NCBI GenBank assembly: GCA_030593155.1
Contig: JAUVHT010000013.1
Coordinates: 1 to 11,151 of the forward strand
Reading direction: 5' to 3'
Source: Candidatus Bathyarchaeota archaeon
GTDB lineage: Archaea; Thermoproteota; Bathyarchaeia; TCS64
Length of the DNA: 11,151 nt
Below, piece by piece: positions 1 through 6,267 of this stretch. Each line of letters opens with the position of its first letter. The stretch's first letter is position 1. Below the pieces are notes generated by a model, which saw only the letters and a list, made by a program, of their open reading frames with translations, searched no databases and was not told the DNA's origin. The position numbers were made by a program, and so were the translations under genes.

Positions 1-36
1 CCACCAATTCTTATCCTTCGCGAGGAATAAACTCGC
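1..36. other. Edge sequence without recognisable feature
   Basis: These bases follow the stop of the metallopeptidase gene on the minus strand. No coding frame, tRNA end or terminator can be supported. Confidence 0.3.
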
Positions 37-426
37 CTACGGTCTCGACCCTTCGTCCTTCTTCTGCTGGTATCTCCTGTACCACGTCTCCACGGTCTCG
101 GCGTTGACGTAGTTCCTGTGGTGCCTGAAGCCCCCCTTGAAGCCGTGGGGGATGTGGAGGAGCTCGTGGATCAGGGTCCTGTCTTGATCGTCGTATGTGA
201 GTTTGTCAAACCTCTCCGCGATGATCTCGATGACGTACGATGGCTCCAAGCCCACAGCCTGCCAGATCCTGCTCCGCCCGTGGATCCGGGCTATGGTCCT
301 CTTCGCCTGGGAGCCCCTGCTCCTGACGCAGTGGAGGTTCTCGAGGTTGACGTGCTCGAACCGGAGAAGGTTGATGATATGATCCACACGCTCCTTGATA
401 TCGGGCGCGGGAAAGTACTCGATCAT
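37..426 (-). CDS. Small putative zinc metallopeptidase (COG4900-like)
   Basis: The 129-residue product carries a clear HExxH zinc-protease signature, HELLH at residues 87-91 (zinc-binding His87 and His91, catalytic Glu88). It is followed by a glycine-rich segment and a His-His pair at 102-103 that could give the third ligand. The central part (33-60) has the Cys, Arg-Ser-x-Gly-Ser and Ala-Arg-Ile pattern I associate with small predicted archaeal metallopeptidases of the COG4900 type, whose substrate is unknown. There is no signal peptide or membrane segment, so it is probably cytoplasmic. The ATG at 426 has a GGTGAG Shine-Dalgarno-like motif 2 nt upstream and a possible TATA element (CCTAAAAACA, minus strand) about 40 nt upstream. 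It is divergent from the transporter-like gene starting at 522, with about 95 bp between starts. The family assignment rests on the motif and length only. Confidence 0.75.
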   Translation of the reverse strand: MIEYFPAPDIKERVDHIINLLRFEHVNLENLHCVRSRGSQAKRTIARIHGRSRIWQAVGLEPSYVIEIIAERFDKLTYDDQDRTLIHELLHIPHGFKGGFRHHRNYVNAETVETWYRRYQQKKDEGSRP

Positions 427-463
427 CTCTCACCACATGAAGGTATGGGTATGTAGGTTCGAT

Positions 464-473
464 GTGTTTTTAG
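464..473 (-). promoter_or_regulatory. Possible TATA element of the metallopeptidase gene
   Basis: Minus-strand CCTAAAAACA lies about 42 nt upstream of the ATG at 426. The expected transcript start near 442 would leave a leader of about 16 nt that contains the GGTGAG ribosome-binding motif. It is a weak match, supported mainly by position. Confidence 0.3.
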
Positions 474-490
474 GATTATCGAGTCCGGAA

Positions 491-502
491 AATCTTAAAA
501 GG
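491..502 (+). promoter_or_regulatory. Archaeal TATA-box candidate for the S-component operon
   Basis: AATCTTAAAAGG is an A/T-rich box centred near 497 in otherwise GC-rich DNA. The usual archaeal spacing of about 25 nt puts the transcript start at about 522-525, on top of the ATG at 522. A leaderless first gene is therefore likely, and the ATG at 507 would fall outside the transcript. Confidence 0.5.
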
Positions 503-523
503 ATGGATGGATGATCCATCCAT
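503..523 (+). promoter_or_regulatory. Perfect 21-nt palindrome, candidate operator
   Basis: Two exact 10-nt arms (left arm ATGGATGGAT) flank a single central G at 513. The repeat fills the space between the TATA box and the ATG at 522, where a bound repressor would block the archaeal polymerase. It could instead form a very tight RNA stem, but a 1-nt loop cannot close, so a dimeric protein site is more plausible. The wHTH gene two cistrons downstream is an obvious candidate ligand; that link is inference. Confidence 0.55.
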
Positions 524-1088
524 GCGAGCGGTGGATTTGGTAGCTCTGAACCAGACGAAGAGGATCAGCATCATCGTCGTGATGGCGGCTGCCTGCATCG
601 GCAGCAACTACGCCATGCTGGGCGTCATCAACGTGAAGTTCATGGACGTCTTGGTCTTCATCACGGGTCTCGCCTTCGGGAGCAGAATGGGGATGGCTGT
701 TGGCTTCCTCTCGTGGGCGATCTACGGCCTGATAAACCCCTACGGCTTCGTGTTGCCTATACTGGTCGCAACCGCGACCATGGAATCTGTGTATGGCCTC
801 GTAGGCGGGCTTATAGGGCGAGAAAGCAGAAGCGTGATCCACGGGAACTCGATAGTCGCCGGAGTTCAGTATGCCATTGTAGGGCTGGTTTTGACCCTTG
901 TATACGATCTAGTCACGAACGTTGTCTTCGCTGTCACCTTCGGCATTAACCTGAGTGTCGCACTGATTGGAGGGATTCCCTTCACTATGGTCCATGCACT
1001 CTCAAACATGGGTCTCTTCTTCGTCGGAGTCCTACCCGCTATCAAAGGGATACACCGCTTGATGCCGGAGTTGAATGTAAATGTCTGA
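522..1088 (+). CDS. ECF-type transporter S component-like membrane protein
   Basis: This is a hydrophobic protein of 188 residues from the ATG at 522 (193 from the ATG at 507). About six membrane segments can be read: the IIVVMAAACIGS region near the start, two around LVFITGLAFG and GMAVGFLSWAIYGL, one at ILVATAT..YGLVGGLIG, and two in the C-terminal third. The size, segment number, alanine-rich first helix and the NPYG turn after helix 3 fit S components (substrate-binding subunits) of energy-coupling-factor vitamin transporters. S components need an ECF ATPase pair and T subunit, none of which lies in this window. The stop overlaps the next start by 8 nt, so co-translation with the DUF4430 protein is likely. 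Substrate is not readable from the sequence; the neighbour suggests a corrinoid-like ligand. The start at 522 is preferred because it fits the TATA spacing. Confidence 0.72.
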   Translation: MRAVDLVALNQTKRISIIVVMAAACIGSNYAMLGVINVKFMDVLVFITGLAFGSRMGMAVGFLSWAIYGLINPYGFVLPILVATATMESVYGLVGGLIGRESRSVIHGNSIVAGVQYAIVGLVLTLVYDLVTNVVFAVTFGINLSVALIGGIPFTMVHALSNMGLFFVGVLPAIKGIHRLMPELNVNV

Positions 1089-1560
1089 AAGAAATAGTAT
1101 CTGGATGTGGGCCTCGGCGGCCCTGTTATGCACCACGATCTTAGCGGGCTACATGGCCCTGAACTCGCAGAGCAAGCTCGCAGGCCTGCAGGCTGACTAT
1201 GACGCCCTCATGGAGGGGGTTGAGTCGATGCAGGGGAGCCTCGATGACCTCACGATACTCATAGATATGAGGATCGACTACGGCGAGGAGAACATAGTCT
1301 GGTACAACTCCACCCGGGTCCCCTTGAACGCTAAGCTCCTAGAGGCCACCGAGATTATAGCGCCCGTGGACTACACCCTCGGCGATTACGGCGCTATCGT
1401 TAATGAGATCGGCGAAGTCAGCGGAGACGAAGGCTTCTTCTGGCTCTGGTACACCTACGAGGAAGGCGGCTGGCAGCTGGGGATGGCTGGCGCCGACACA
1501 AGGAGCCTAAAAGATGGAGACATCGTAGCTTGGGAGTACACGAACGTGTTCCCTTTTTAA
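1081..1560 (+). CDS. Membrane-anchored DUF4430 (transcobalamin C-terminal-like) protein
   Basis: The 159-residue product has an N-terminal hydrophobic anchor (about 8-27, with Cys17 but no clear lipobox). A short heptad-like stretch rich in Leu, Gln and Glu (about 28-58) follows, and then a compact domain (about 58-159). That domain shows the DUF4430 pattern: a tryptophan before Asn-Ser-Thr (W74), a leading amphipathic helix, a conserved Gly-Tyr-type strand ending in FFWLWYTYEEGGW (119-131), a GAD turn, and a final L-K-D-G-D-I-V-A-W-E-Y strand (143-153). DUF4430 resembles the C-terminal domain of transcobalamin and intrinsic factor, which contacts cobalamin. The domain should lie outside the membrane as a capture or presentation module. 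Its 8-nt overlap with the S component and a GGAG motif 10 nt before the ATG argue for co-translation. The alpha-barrel half of transcobalamin is absent. Confidence 0.75.
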   Translation: MSERNSIWMWASAALLCTTILAGYMALNSQSKLAGLQADYDALMEGVESMQGSLDDLTILIDMRIDYGEENIVWYNSTRVPLNAKLLEATEIIAPVDYTLGDYGAIVNEIGEVSGDEGFFWLWYTYEEGGWQLGMAGADTRSLKDGDIVAWEYTNVFPF

Positions 1561-1585
1561 CGTGAATGGAGAAATCTGTACTCGA

Positions 1586-2197
1586 ATGGAACCCCTAAGC
1601 GTACTAAGGCAGGTGGTGGCGAAGCTCGCCCCGGGGAGGCCCCCAGCCTACTCCCTGGCCCACGCCCTCATGGGGCTGGAGCTGATAGGGACCGGTCTGG
1701 GAGTGGGCAGGCAGCAGCTGGCCAGGGAGCTGAGGCTCGGGGAGGGGACGATCAGGACCATGGTGAGCCGGATGAGGGGCCTGGGGCTGGTTAACGCCTC
1801 CCGAGGGGGGATGAGCCTCACGGAGAAGGGACGGAAGGTTCTGGCCGAGCTCGCCGATGTGATGTCGACGTCCGAGATCCCCGAGACATCCCTGACCGTC
1901 GGATCGGAGAACTACGCCGTCCTGGTCAAATGCGCCTCGGCGAAGGTCAGACTGGGCATCGAGCAGAGGGACTCGGCTCTCATATCGGGAGCCCTGGGGG
2001 CGACGACCCTGGTCTACGAAGGGGGAAATCTTCGCATGCCGGGGACGGCGGAGGATCTCGACCCCGAGACGAGTCAACTGGTCCTCGGCGACCTCGGTCC
2101 GGGGGAGGGGGATGTGATCATCATAGGCTCATCCGTCGACGCCTTCCTCGCAGAGCTGGGGGCCAAGGCGGCGGCCCTTGAGCTCCTCCAAGACTAA
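1586..2197 (+). CDS. Winged-helix protein resembling DUF4443, probable transcriptional regulator
   Basis: The product is about 203 residues from the ATG at 1586. A GTG at 1562, one base after the previous stop, would add eight residues. Counted from the GTG, residues 45-95 form a winged helix-turn-helix: LGVGRQQLARELRLGEGTIR is the helix-turn-helix, then MVSRMRGLGLV and a wing ending in LTEKGRKVL. The C-terminal half (about 105-211) is a glycine-rich alpha/beta domain with Gly-Ala-Leu-Gly-Ala and DVIIIGSS stretches that could sense a ligand. The arrangement matches archaeal DUF4443 proteins, whose function is not established as far as I know. Position as the last gene of the S-component/DUF4430 run suggests a local ligand-responsive regulator, and the palindrome at 503-523 is its most natural target. 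No strong ribosome-binding site decides the start; GGAG at 1568-1571 lies 14 nt before the ATG. Confidence 0.65.
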   Translation: MEPLSVLRQVVAKLAPGRPPAYSLAHALMGLELIGTGLGVGRQQLARELRLGEGTIRTMVSRMRGLGLVNASRGGMSLTEKGRKVLAELADVMSTSEIPETSLTVGSENYAVLVKCASAKVRLGIEQRDSALISGALGATTLVYEGGNLRMPGTAEDLDPETSQLVLGDLGPGEGDVIIIGSSVDAFLAELGAKAAALELLQD

Positions 2198-2201
2198 GGG
2201 T

Positions 2202-2219
2202 CGATAAGTTCTTTTATCG
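2202..2219 (+). promoter_or_regulatory. TATA-box region with short inverted repeat before the GGCT-like gene
   Basis: CTTTTATC (2211-2218) sits about 29 nt upstream of the ATG at 2244, so a nearly leaderless transcript is expected. The box overlaps an exact 6-nt inverted repeat, CGATAA (2202-2207) and TTATCG (2214-2219), with a 6-nt spacer. The repeat may be a regulator site or chance. Confidence 0.4.
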
Positions 2220-2243
2220 TACGCGGACGACTCCAGTAATACT

Positions 2244-2693
2244 ATGTTGCATTTCGCATACGGCTCGAACCTCTCGCCAAAGTTCCTCAGGAGCCATTGC
2301 CCCAGCGCCCGCTCCGTGATGAAAGCCTACCTCCCAAACTTCAGGGTGGAGTTCAGGTACTACTCCAAGAAGAGGCGAGGCGGCATCAGCACCATCATTC
2401 CCCATCCGGGGAGCCTCATAAGGGGCGTCATCTACGACGTCCCACCGGGGGAGATGCTGGACCTCGACGAGGTGGAGAGCGTCCCCCAGGGCCTCTACAC
2501 CCGGGAGACCTTCCTAGTCCTTGGGAAGGACGGAGGATGGCACGAGGCGGACCTCTACAGGGTGGCGAAGCCGGAGGGCCCCTTCGCCCCCGCCCGCAGC
2601 TACGTGGAGCTCATGCTGGAAGGGGCTCAGGAGCATGGCCTAGACCCTGAGTACGTCAAGGAGCTCCGGAATCTCCTCGACTCCCTGGAGTAA
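2244..2693 (+). CDS. Gamma-glutamylcyclotransferase-like protein (GGCT/AIG2 fold)
   Basis: The 149-residue product starts with the family's substrate-binding signature YGSNL (6-10). It has the LDEVE stretch (74-78), in which Glu78 aligns with the catalytic glutamate of human GGCT (from the DEQE motif as I remember it). The C-terminal part, with an SYVELMLEGAQEHGLDPEYVKEL-like run (about 118-142), also resembles the human enzyme's tail helix better than the shorter plant AIG2-type proteins. GGCT enzymes release 5-oxoproline from gamma-glutamyl amino acids or peptides. In archaea lacking glutathione, the substrate may be another gamma-glutamyl compound, so the reaction is inferred only. It is cytoplasmic, with no signal peptide. 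It has its own TATA box and ends 2 nt from the convergent amidohydrolase stop. Confidence 0.8.
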   Translation: MLHFAYGSNLSPKFLRSHCPSARSVMKAYLPNFRVEFRYYSKKRRGGISTIIPHPGSLIRGVIYDVPPGEMLDLDEVESVPQGLYTRETFLVLGKDGGWHEADLYRVAKPEGPFAPARSYVELMLEGAQEHGLDPEYVKELRNLLDSLE

Positions 2694-2695
2694 AC

Positions 2696-4348
2696 TCACT
2701 CCCTCTCGTAGACTACTTCCCCGCCAACGATGGTCATCAGGACCCTGGTCTCGACGATCTCCGATGGGTCCACAGCGAAGATGTCCCGGTCGAGGACGAC
2801 AAAGTCCGCCAGCTTCCCAGCCTCGATGGATCCCTTCTCGCCCTCCTTGCCCTCCAGGTAGGCGCCGTTGATGGTGTAAGCCCTCACGGCGTCCAGGACG
2901 GAGATACTCTGCCCCGCAGCCAACACCTGCCCCTCCATGGAGGTCCTCGTGACGCAGCCGGCGATGCCCGTGATCGCCCAGTTCCGGCCGAAGCCGTCAC
3001 TGTTCCCCCCAGCGACGATGCCGTGCTCCTTGAAGCTGCGCATCGGGTAGTATCCCTTCAGCCTCTCCTGGCCCAGGGCGTCGATGTGGCTGTCACCGAT
3101 GGGGTGACAGAAGCCGATGGAGGCGGAGACGGCTACTCCGAGCCTCGCCATCCTCTCCAGCTGGTCGGGCCTGACGTAACCTGCGTGCTCGATCCTGTGG
3201 CGGTGGTCCTCCCACTCACTGGATTTCACGGCCTCCTCGACGGCGTTTAGGGCGATGTCGATGGCCCAGTCGCCGATGGCGTGGATGCAAGCCCTGTTGC
3301 CTGCCCGGTGCAGGCGGACGGTCTCCTCGGTGAGCTCCTCCTGGGTCACCCTGTTGATCCCGTAGTTTCCCGGGTCGTTGGCGTAGGGCTCCGTGAGGGA
3401 GGCGGTGAGGGAGCCCATCGCGCCGTCGACGCCGATCTTGACGCCGATGACATAGAGCTTGTCCCCCCAACCGAAGCCGGTCCTGAGCCCCTGCCTCGAG
3501 AGGTCGCTGGTCGCGTGGCCCATGTAGGGGGCCATCCCGTCCAGCATGAGGCCCGCCCTGAGGCGGAGCCTTCCATCCTTCAACAGCTTCTGGTAGGCGA
3601 GGGCCTCGGGGGCCTTGATGTGGGCCTCGTGGATGGTGGTGAGCCCCCAGCTGAGGAGCTCCTCCTCGACCCTGGGCCAGTTCTCCACCATGACCTCCAC
3701 GGCCTCCTCTTCGGTGGGCGCGGGGATTCTGGCCCTGACCATGTTCATCGCGGCGACCTCGTCGAGCCTGCCCGTCGGCTCCCCTGCCTGGTCCTTCTCG
3801 ATGTTCCCCCCTGGAGGCTGGGGGGTTTCCTTGGTGATGCCGGCGATCCCCAGGGCGATGCTGTTGGCCACTGCGTTGTGGCCGCCCGCCCGGCCGAGGT
3901 AGATAGGGTTCCTAGAGGAGGCCTGGTCAAGGTCGTGCCTGGTCGGCCAGCGCCGATCCGTGAGCTTGGTCTCGTCGAAGCCATAGCCGACGACCCACTC
4001 GCCGCCCTCTTTCTCCGAGACCTTGGCAGCCAGGGCCGCGACCAGCTGGTCGATGGTGGTCATCGGGGGCGAGGTGCAGTCGACCCAGTCGCCTCTCATC
4101 CCCTTCCGGATGCAGTGCTCGTGGCTGTCTATGAAGCCGGGGAGAAGCAGTCTCCCCTTCAGGTTGATTATTCGGGCCGACTCCGACGCCAGCAGCAGAA
4201 TCTCATCGTTGGTCCCTGCCTTGACTGTCCTTCCGTCTTTCACGGCCACAGCCTGCGCGACTGAGCCTGAAGGGTCAACGGTCACTACCTTCCCGTTAAC
4301 AAGGACTAGGTCCGCTCCGATCTCCTCAGGTGGATGACTAAGCATCAT
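2696..4348 (-). CDS. Amidohydrolase family 3 metal-dependent hydrolase (YtcJ-like)
   Basis: The 550-residue product has the full Amidohydro_3 layout. An N-terminal beta-sandwich strand pair (ADLVLVNGKVVTVD, 12-25) comes first. Then follow the metal motif GFIDSHEH (His76, His78), a VKIGVDGAMGS segment with Lys304, IHAIGD (His356), RIEHAG (His388) and GGNSDGF (Asp451). A closing sandwich segment reads GSIEAGKLADFVVLDRDIF. All expected metal ligands are present, so it should be active. The family includes N-substituted formamide deformylases and many cyclic-amide or imine hydrolases; the substrate cannot be told here. It is cytoplasmic, at the family's usual length (about 530-550). The start is at ATG 4348, with a second Met directly after; a minus-strand TATA candidate (TGTTAAATAT) lies 33-42 nt upstream. 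It is divergent from the SGNH hydrolase gene and shows no operon partner. Confidence 0.88.
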   Translation of the reverse strand: MMLSHPPEEIGADLVLVNGKVVTVDPSGSVAQAVAVKDGRTVKAGTNDEILLLASESARIINLKGRLLLPGFIDSHEHCIRKGMRGDWVDCTSPPMTTIDQLVAALAAKVSEKEGGEWVVGYGFDETKLTDRRWPTRHDLDQASSRNPIYLGRAGGHNAVANSIALGIAGITKETPQPPGGNIEKDQAGEPTGRLDEVAAMNMVRARIPAPTEEEAVEVMVENWPRVEEELLSWGLTTIHEAHIKAPEALAYQKLLKDGRLRLRAGLMLDGMAPYMGHATSDLSRQGLRTGFGWGDKLYVIGVKIGVDGAMGSLTASLTEPYANDPGNYGINRVTQEELTEETVRLHRAGNRACIHAIGDWAIDIALNAVEEAVKSSEWEDHRHRIEHAGYVRPDQLERMARLGVAVSASIGFCHPIGDSHIDALGQERLKGYYPMRSFKEHGIVAGGNSDGFGRNWAITGIAGCVTRTSMEGQVLAAGQSISVLDAVRAYTINGAYLEGKEGEKGSIEAGKLADFVVLDRDIFAVDPSEIVETRVLMTIVGGEVVYERE

Positions 4349-4380
4349 TTGAGAACACTGCGATCGGTTTTACTCTGAGG

Positions 4381-4390
4381 ATATTTAACA
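4381..4390 (-). promoter_or_regulatory. TATA-box candidate for the amidohydrolase gene
   Basis: Minus-strand TGTTAAATAT is the strongest A/T box in the 143-bp divergent spacer. It predicts a transcript start near 4358 and a leader of about 10 nt without a ribosome-binding site. Confidence 0.4.
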
Positions 4391-4442
4391 CCCTCGGCAA
4401 CACAACAGAAGTAATAAAATGTGAAAGAGACGTCCCTAACGA

Positions 4443-4468
4443 CTATTCTCTCCGCAAAAGAGTAATAG
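4443..4468 (+). promoter_or_regulatory. Promoter region of the SGNH hydrolase with imperfect inverted repeat
   Basis: AGAGTAATAG (4459-4468) is an A/T-rich box about 25-30 nt before the ATG at 4492, consistent with leaderless transcription. It is nearly the reverse complement of CTATTCTCT (4443-4451), with one bulged base and a 7-nt spacer. This could be an operator or weak hairpin, but the support is thin. Confidence 0.3.
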
Positions 4469-4491
4469 CGGAATGGCATCGTGAATCAACC

Positions 4492-5127
4492 ATGGACAAA
4501 AGCCGCAGACTGGTCTTCGTAGCACTGGGGGACAGCCTCACCAGGGGCTTTCAACCCTACGACCCCTCCAGTTCCTTTGTATACGGTATTCCATACACAG
4601 ATTTCTTGGACAATTTGATCATCACCGAGCTCTCGAGGAGAGGCATGGACGATGTGGACATCTACGTCATCAACCTCGGTATAAACGGGGACACGACCAG
4701 GGGCATGCTCGGGAGGTTCGACCGTCAGGTCGCTCCTGAGGAGCCAGGCTATGTGATCATCCTCGGGGGGATAAACGACTTGTTCATGGGCGTACCACCC
4801 GAGAGCATCATGGAGAACCTGAGGGGAATCTACGAGAAAACACTCCAGATCGGAGCGACGCCCATAGCATGCACCCTCACCTCGGTCCTCGGCTTCGAAA
4901 CTGTGATCTCCCTAATCCAAGAGCTGAACGACATGATCGAGGCCAGCTGCAGGAGAGAAGGCATACCACTGGCGGATCTCTACTCGGGCACATCTGACGA
5001 GGAGGGAAGGTTGTTGGAGGCCTATTCGAGCGACGGGGCACACCTCAACGGGGAGGGCTACGAGAGGATGGCCTCCATCATATTCGAAGACGCCGTCGGG
5101 GAGATCATCGACGGTCTGACGAAATAG
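4492..5127 (+). CDS. SGNH/GDSL-family esterase-like hydrolase
   Basis: The 211-residue product has all four SGNH blocks in order: GDSLTRGF (13-20) with nucleophile Ser15, NLGINGDTT (61-69) with oxyanion Gly66, GGIND (92-96) with oxyanion Asn95, and DGAHLN (181-186) with catalytic Asp181 and His184. The catalytic set is complete. Family members hydrolyse esters of lipids, carbohydrates or acyl groups, and the sequence does not point to a particular substrate. There is no signal peptide or membrane segment, so it probably acts in the cytoplasm, and the length is usual for stand-alone SGNH enzymes. The ATG at 4492 is preceded by a TATA-like box at leaderless spacing. The gene stands alone on its strand before eS26, with an 87-bp gap. 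Confidence 0.87.
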   Translation: MDKSRRLVFVALGDSLTRGFQPYDPSSSFVYGIPYTDFLDNLIITELSRRGMDDVDIYVINLGINGDTTRGMLGRFDRQVAPEEPGYVIILGGINDLFMGVPPESIMENLRGIYEKTLQIGATPIACTLTSVLGFETVISLIQELNDMIEASCRREGIPLADLYSGTSDEEGRLLEAYSSDGAHLNGEGYERMASIIFEDAVGEIIDGLTK

Positions 5128-5173
5128 GAGCCTTTAACATCCCTCGGGTTACCTTTCGGGCCTCGGTTCATAG

Positions 5174-5182
5174 CATTTATAG
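5174..5182 (+). promoter_or_regulatory. TATA-box candidate for the eS26 gene
   Basis: CATTTATAG (5174-5182) lies about 37 nt before the ATG at 5215 and predicts a leader of about 10 nt. A second A/T patch near 5131-5138 is too far upstream to serve this start. Confidence 0.4.
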
Positions 5183-5214
5183 GTAGGCTCCGTACTAAAG
5201 TCACGAGATTCCAA

Positions 5215-5514
5215 ATGCCCAAGAAGAGAAGCAGCGGGGGACGCTCCAAGGGAGGAAAGGGCCGCTCGGGCACGGTGCAGTGCAGCTTCTGCGGGGCCCA
5301 GGTCCCCAAAGACAAGGCGAAAAGGACCACCAGGTACACGTCCCTCGTCGACTCGAGGCTGCTCAAGGAGCTCCAGCAGCAGGGCGCCCAGATAGCACGG
5401 TACAGGACCACAAAGTACCTGTGCATAAGCTGCGCCGTCAAACGGGGCGTCGTCAAGGTCCGGAGCAAGATCGAGCGGAAGACAGCTCCGAAACGGCGGA
5501 GGAGACGCACCTAG
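5215..5514 (+). CDS. rps26e: Small ribosomal subunit protein eS26
   Basis: The 99-residue basic protein opens with MPKKRSSGGR and has the zinc-binding pairs CSFC (Cys23, Cys26) and CISC (Cys70, Cys73). Between them is the conserved AKRTTRYTSLVDSRLLKEL-type stretch, and the C-terminal tail is Arg-rich. This is the eukaryote/archaeal eS26 of the 30S subunit, located near the mRNA exit channel. It is shorter than eukaryotic forms, as expected for archaea. The protein is known from TACK and Asgard lineages and missing from Euryarchaeota as far as I recall, so it is the best lineage marker here. It has its own promoter candidate. Its TAG stop (5512-5514) overlaps the TAG stop of the convergent phosphatidyltransferase (5511-5513 on the other strand). 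Confidence 0.96.
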   Translation: MPKKRSSGGRSKGGKGRSGTVQCSFCGAQVPKDKAKRTTRYTSLVDSRLLKELQQQGAQIARYRTTKYLCISCAVKRGVVKVRSKIERKTAPKRRRRRT

Positions 5515-6116
5515 CGCTTTTTAGTCTCCTCGTAAAAGTGGGCAGCCCTCTGGAGAACCGTCAGGTTCGAGATCAGCGCTAATAAAATCACACCGTAACC
5601 CAATAGCTCCAGCCTGAAATAGGCCCCATACGAGACAGCTATCAGGAGGATCATCCTCTCGGCCCTCTCGGCCAAACCCACCGCGGCCATGGAGATCCCC
5701 GCCGCCTCGGCCCTGGCCCTCGCGTAGCTAACCATCATCGACCCTATCAACGCGGCCATCCCCCAGACGGGGTGGCACAGCCCAGAGACGGTTATCGCGG
5801 CGAGGACGACGGCGTCGGAGTACCTGTCCGCCACAGAGTCGAGGAAACCCCCGAAGGCGGACGCCTTCCTGGTCTTCCTCGCCAATACGCCGTCGAGGGC
5901 GTCCAAGAGCCCCGAGAGCAGTACGAGGGTGGCCGCCGCCGGCAGCAGCAGCGGGTTGGAGCTCCAGTTAAGGTAGCACCAAGCCGCCGCTCCGGAGGCT
6001 GCGAGGCCCATCACGGTGAGAGTGTTGGGCGTCAAACCGAGAGAAACTAGGGGGGCGACGCTAGACGCTACCTTCTCCTCGAACATCTTCTTGAACTTGC
6101 TGGAGACCAACGCCAC
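5511..6116 (-). CDS. CDP-alcohol phosphatidyltransferase, probably archaetidylinositol-phosphate synthase-like
   Basis: The 201-residue membrane enzyme has the exact family signature D-x2-D-G-x2-A-R-x8-G-x3-D-x3-D: Asp72, Asp75, Gly76, Ala79, Arg80, Gly89, Asp93 and Asp97. About six membrane helices are visible (for example near 34-50, 58-75, 103-125 and 150-190). It transfers a polar alcohol onto CDP-archaeol to make a phospholipid head group. The length and the archaeal LGLTPNTLTVMG start suggest the archaetidylinositol-phosphate synthase group, but the acceptor is inferred. The start is uncertain: a GTG at 6116 lies only 2 nt after GGGAGG, whereas a TTG two codons later (6110) sits 8 nt from it, the better spacing. 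There is no ATG upstream in frame. It is convergent with eS26, sharing a CTAG at the stops. Confidence 0.88.
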   Translation of the reverse strand: MALVSSKFKKMFEEKVASSVAPLVSLGLTPNTLTVMGLAASGAAAWCYLNWSSNPLLLPAAATLVLLSGLLDALDGVLARKTRKASAFGGFLDSVADRYSDAVVLAAITVSGLCHPVWGMAALIGSMMVSYARARAEAAGISMAAVGLAERAERMILLIAVSYGAYFRLELLGYGVILLALISNLTVLQRAAHFYEETKKR

Positions 6117-6140
6117 CGCCTCCCATATGGGCGAGAAGAC

Positions 6141-6150
6141 TGTTTAAACT
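6141..6150 (-). promoter_or_regulatory. TATA-box candidate for the phosphatidyltransferase gene
   Basis: Minus-strand AGTTTAAACA contains the palindrome GTTTAAAC, centred about 29 nt before the GTG at 6116. It predicts a transcript start close to the ribosome-binding motif, so a very short leader is implied. Confidence 0.4.
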
Positions 6151-6181
6151 TTCATGCTCTAGGTTTACAATACATTACAGA

Positions 6182-6211
6182 ATCAGACTTGAGGAATCTG
6201 ATAGAATTTTT
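6182..6211 (+). other. Hairpin with following T run in the purC upstream region
   Basis: ATCAGA (6182-6187) and TCTGAT (6197-6202) pair with a 9-nt loop, followed by GAATTTTT ending at 6211. The shape recalls a terminator, but no plus-strand gene precedes it because the upstream gene is divergent. The lengthy A/T-rich spacer (6117-6306, 190 nt) otherwise shows no gene; it holds both divergent promoters. Confidence 0.3.
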
Positions 6212-6267
6212 GCTGCTTAGATGCAATATTTCGCCTCCATGTTAAAAAAAACTTGAAATAGTCCAAC

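Noticed and set aside
118..456. Plus-strand open frame opposite the metallopeptidase gene
   Set aside because: The minus-strand frame has the HELLH motif and a good ribosome-binding site; this one shows Val/Asp/Pro-rich shadow composition.
3281..4264. 327-codon open frame antisense to the amidohydrolase gene
   Set aside because: Its composition is Gly/Val/Asp/Pro-rich without domain motifs, and the opposite strand encodes a complete, motif-rich amidohydrolase. It is a GC-rich shadow frame.
6182..6211. Hairpin plus T run read as a bacterial-type intrinsic terminator
   Set aside because: There is no upstream plus-strand gene to terminate, the stem is only 6 bp and A/T-rich, and the genome is archaeal. 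It is kept only as an unexplained element.
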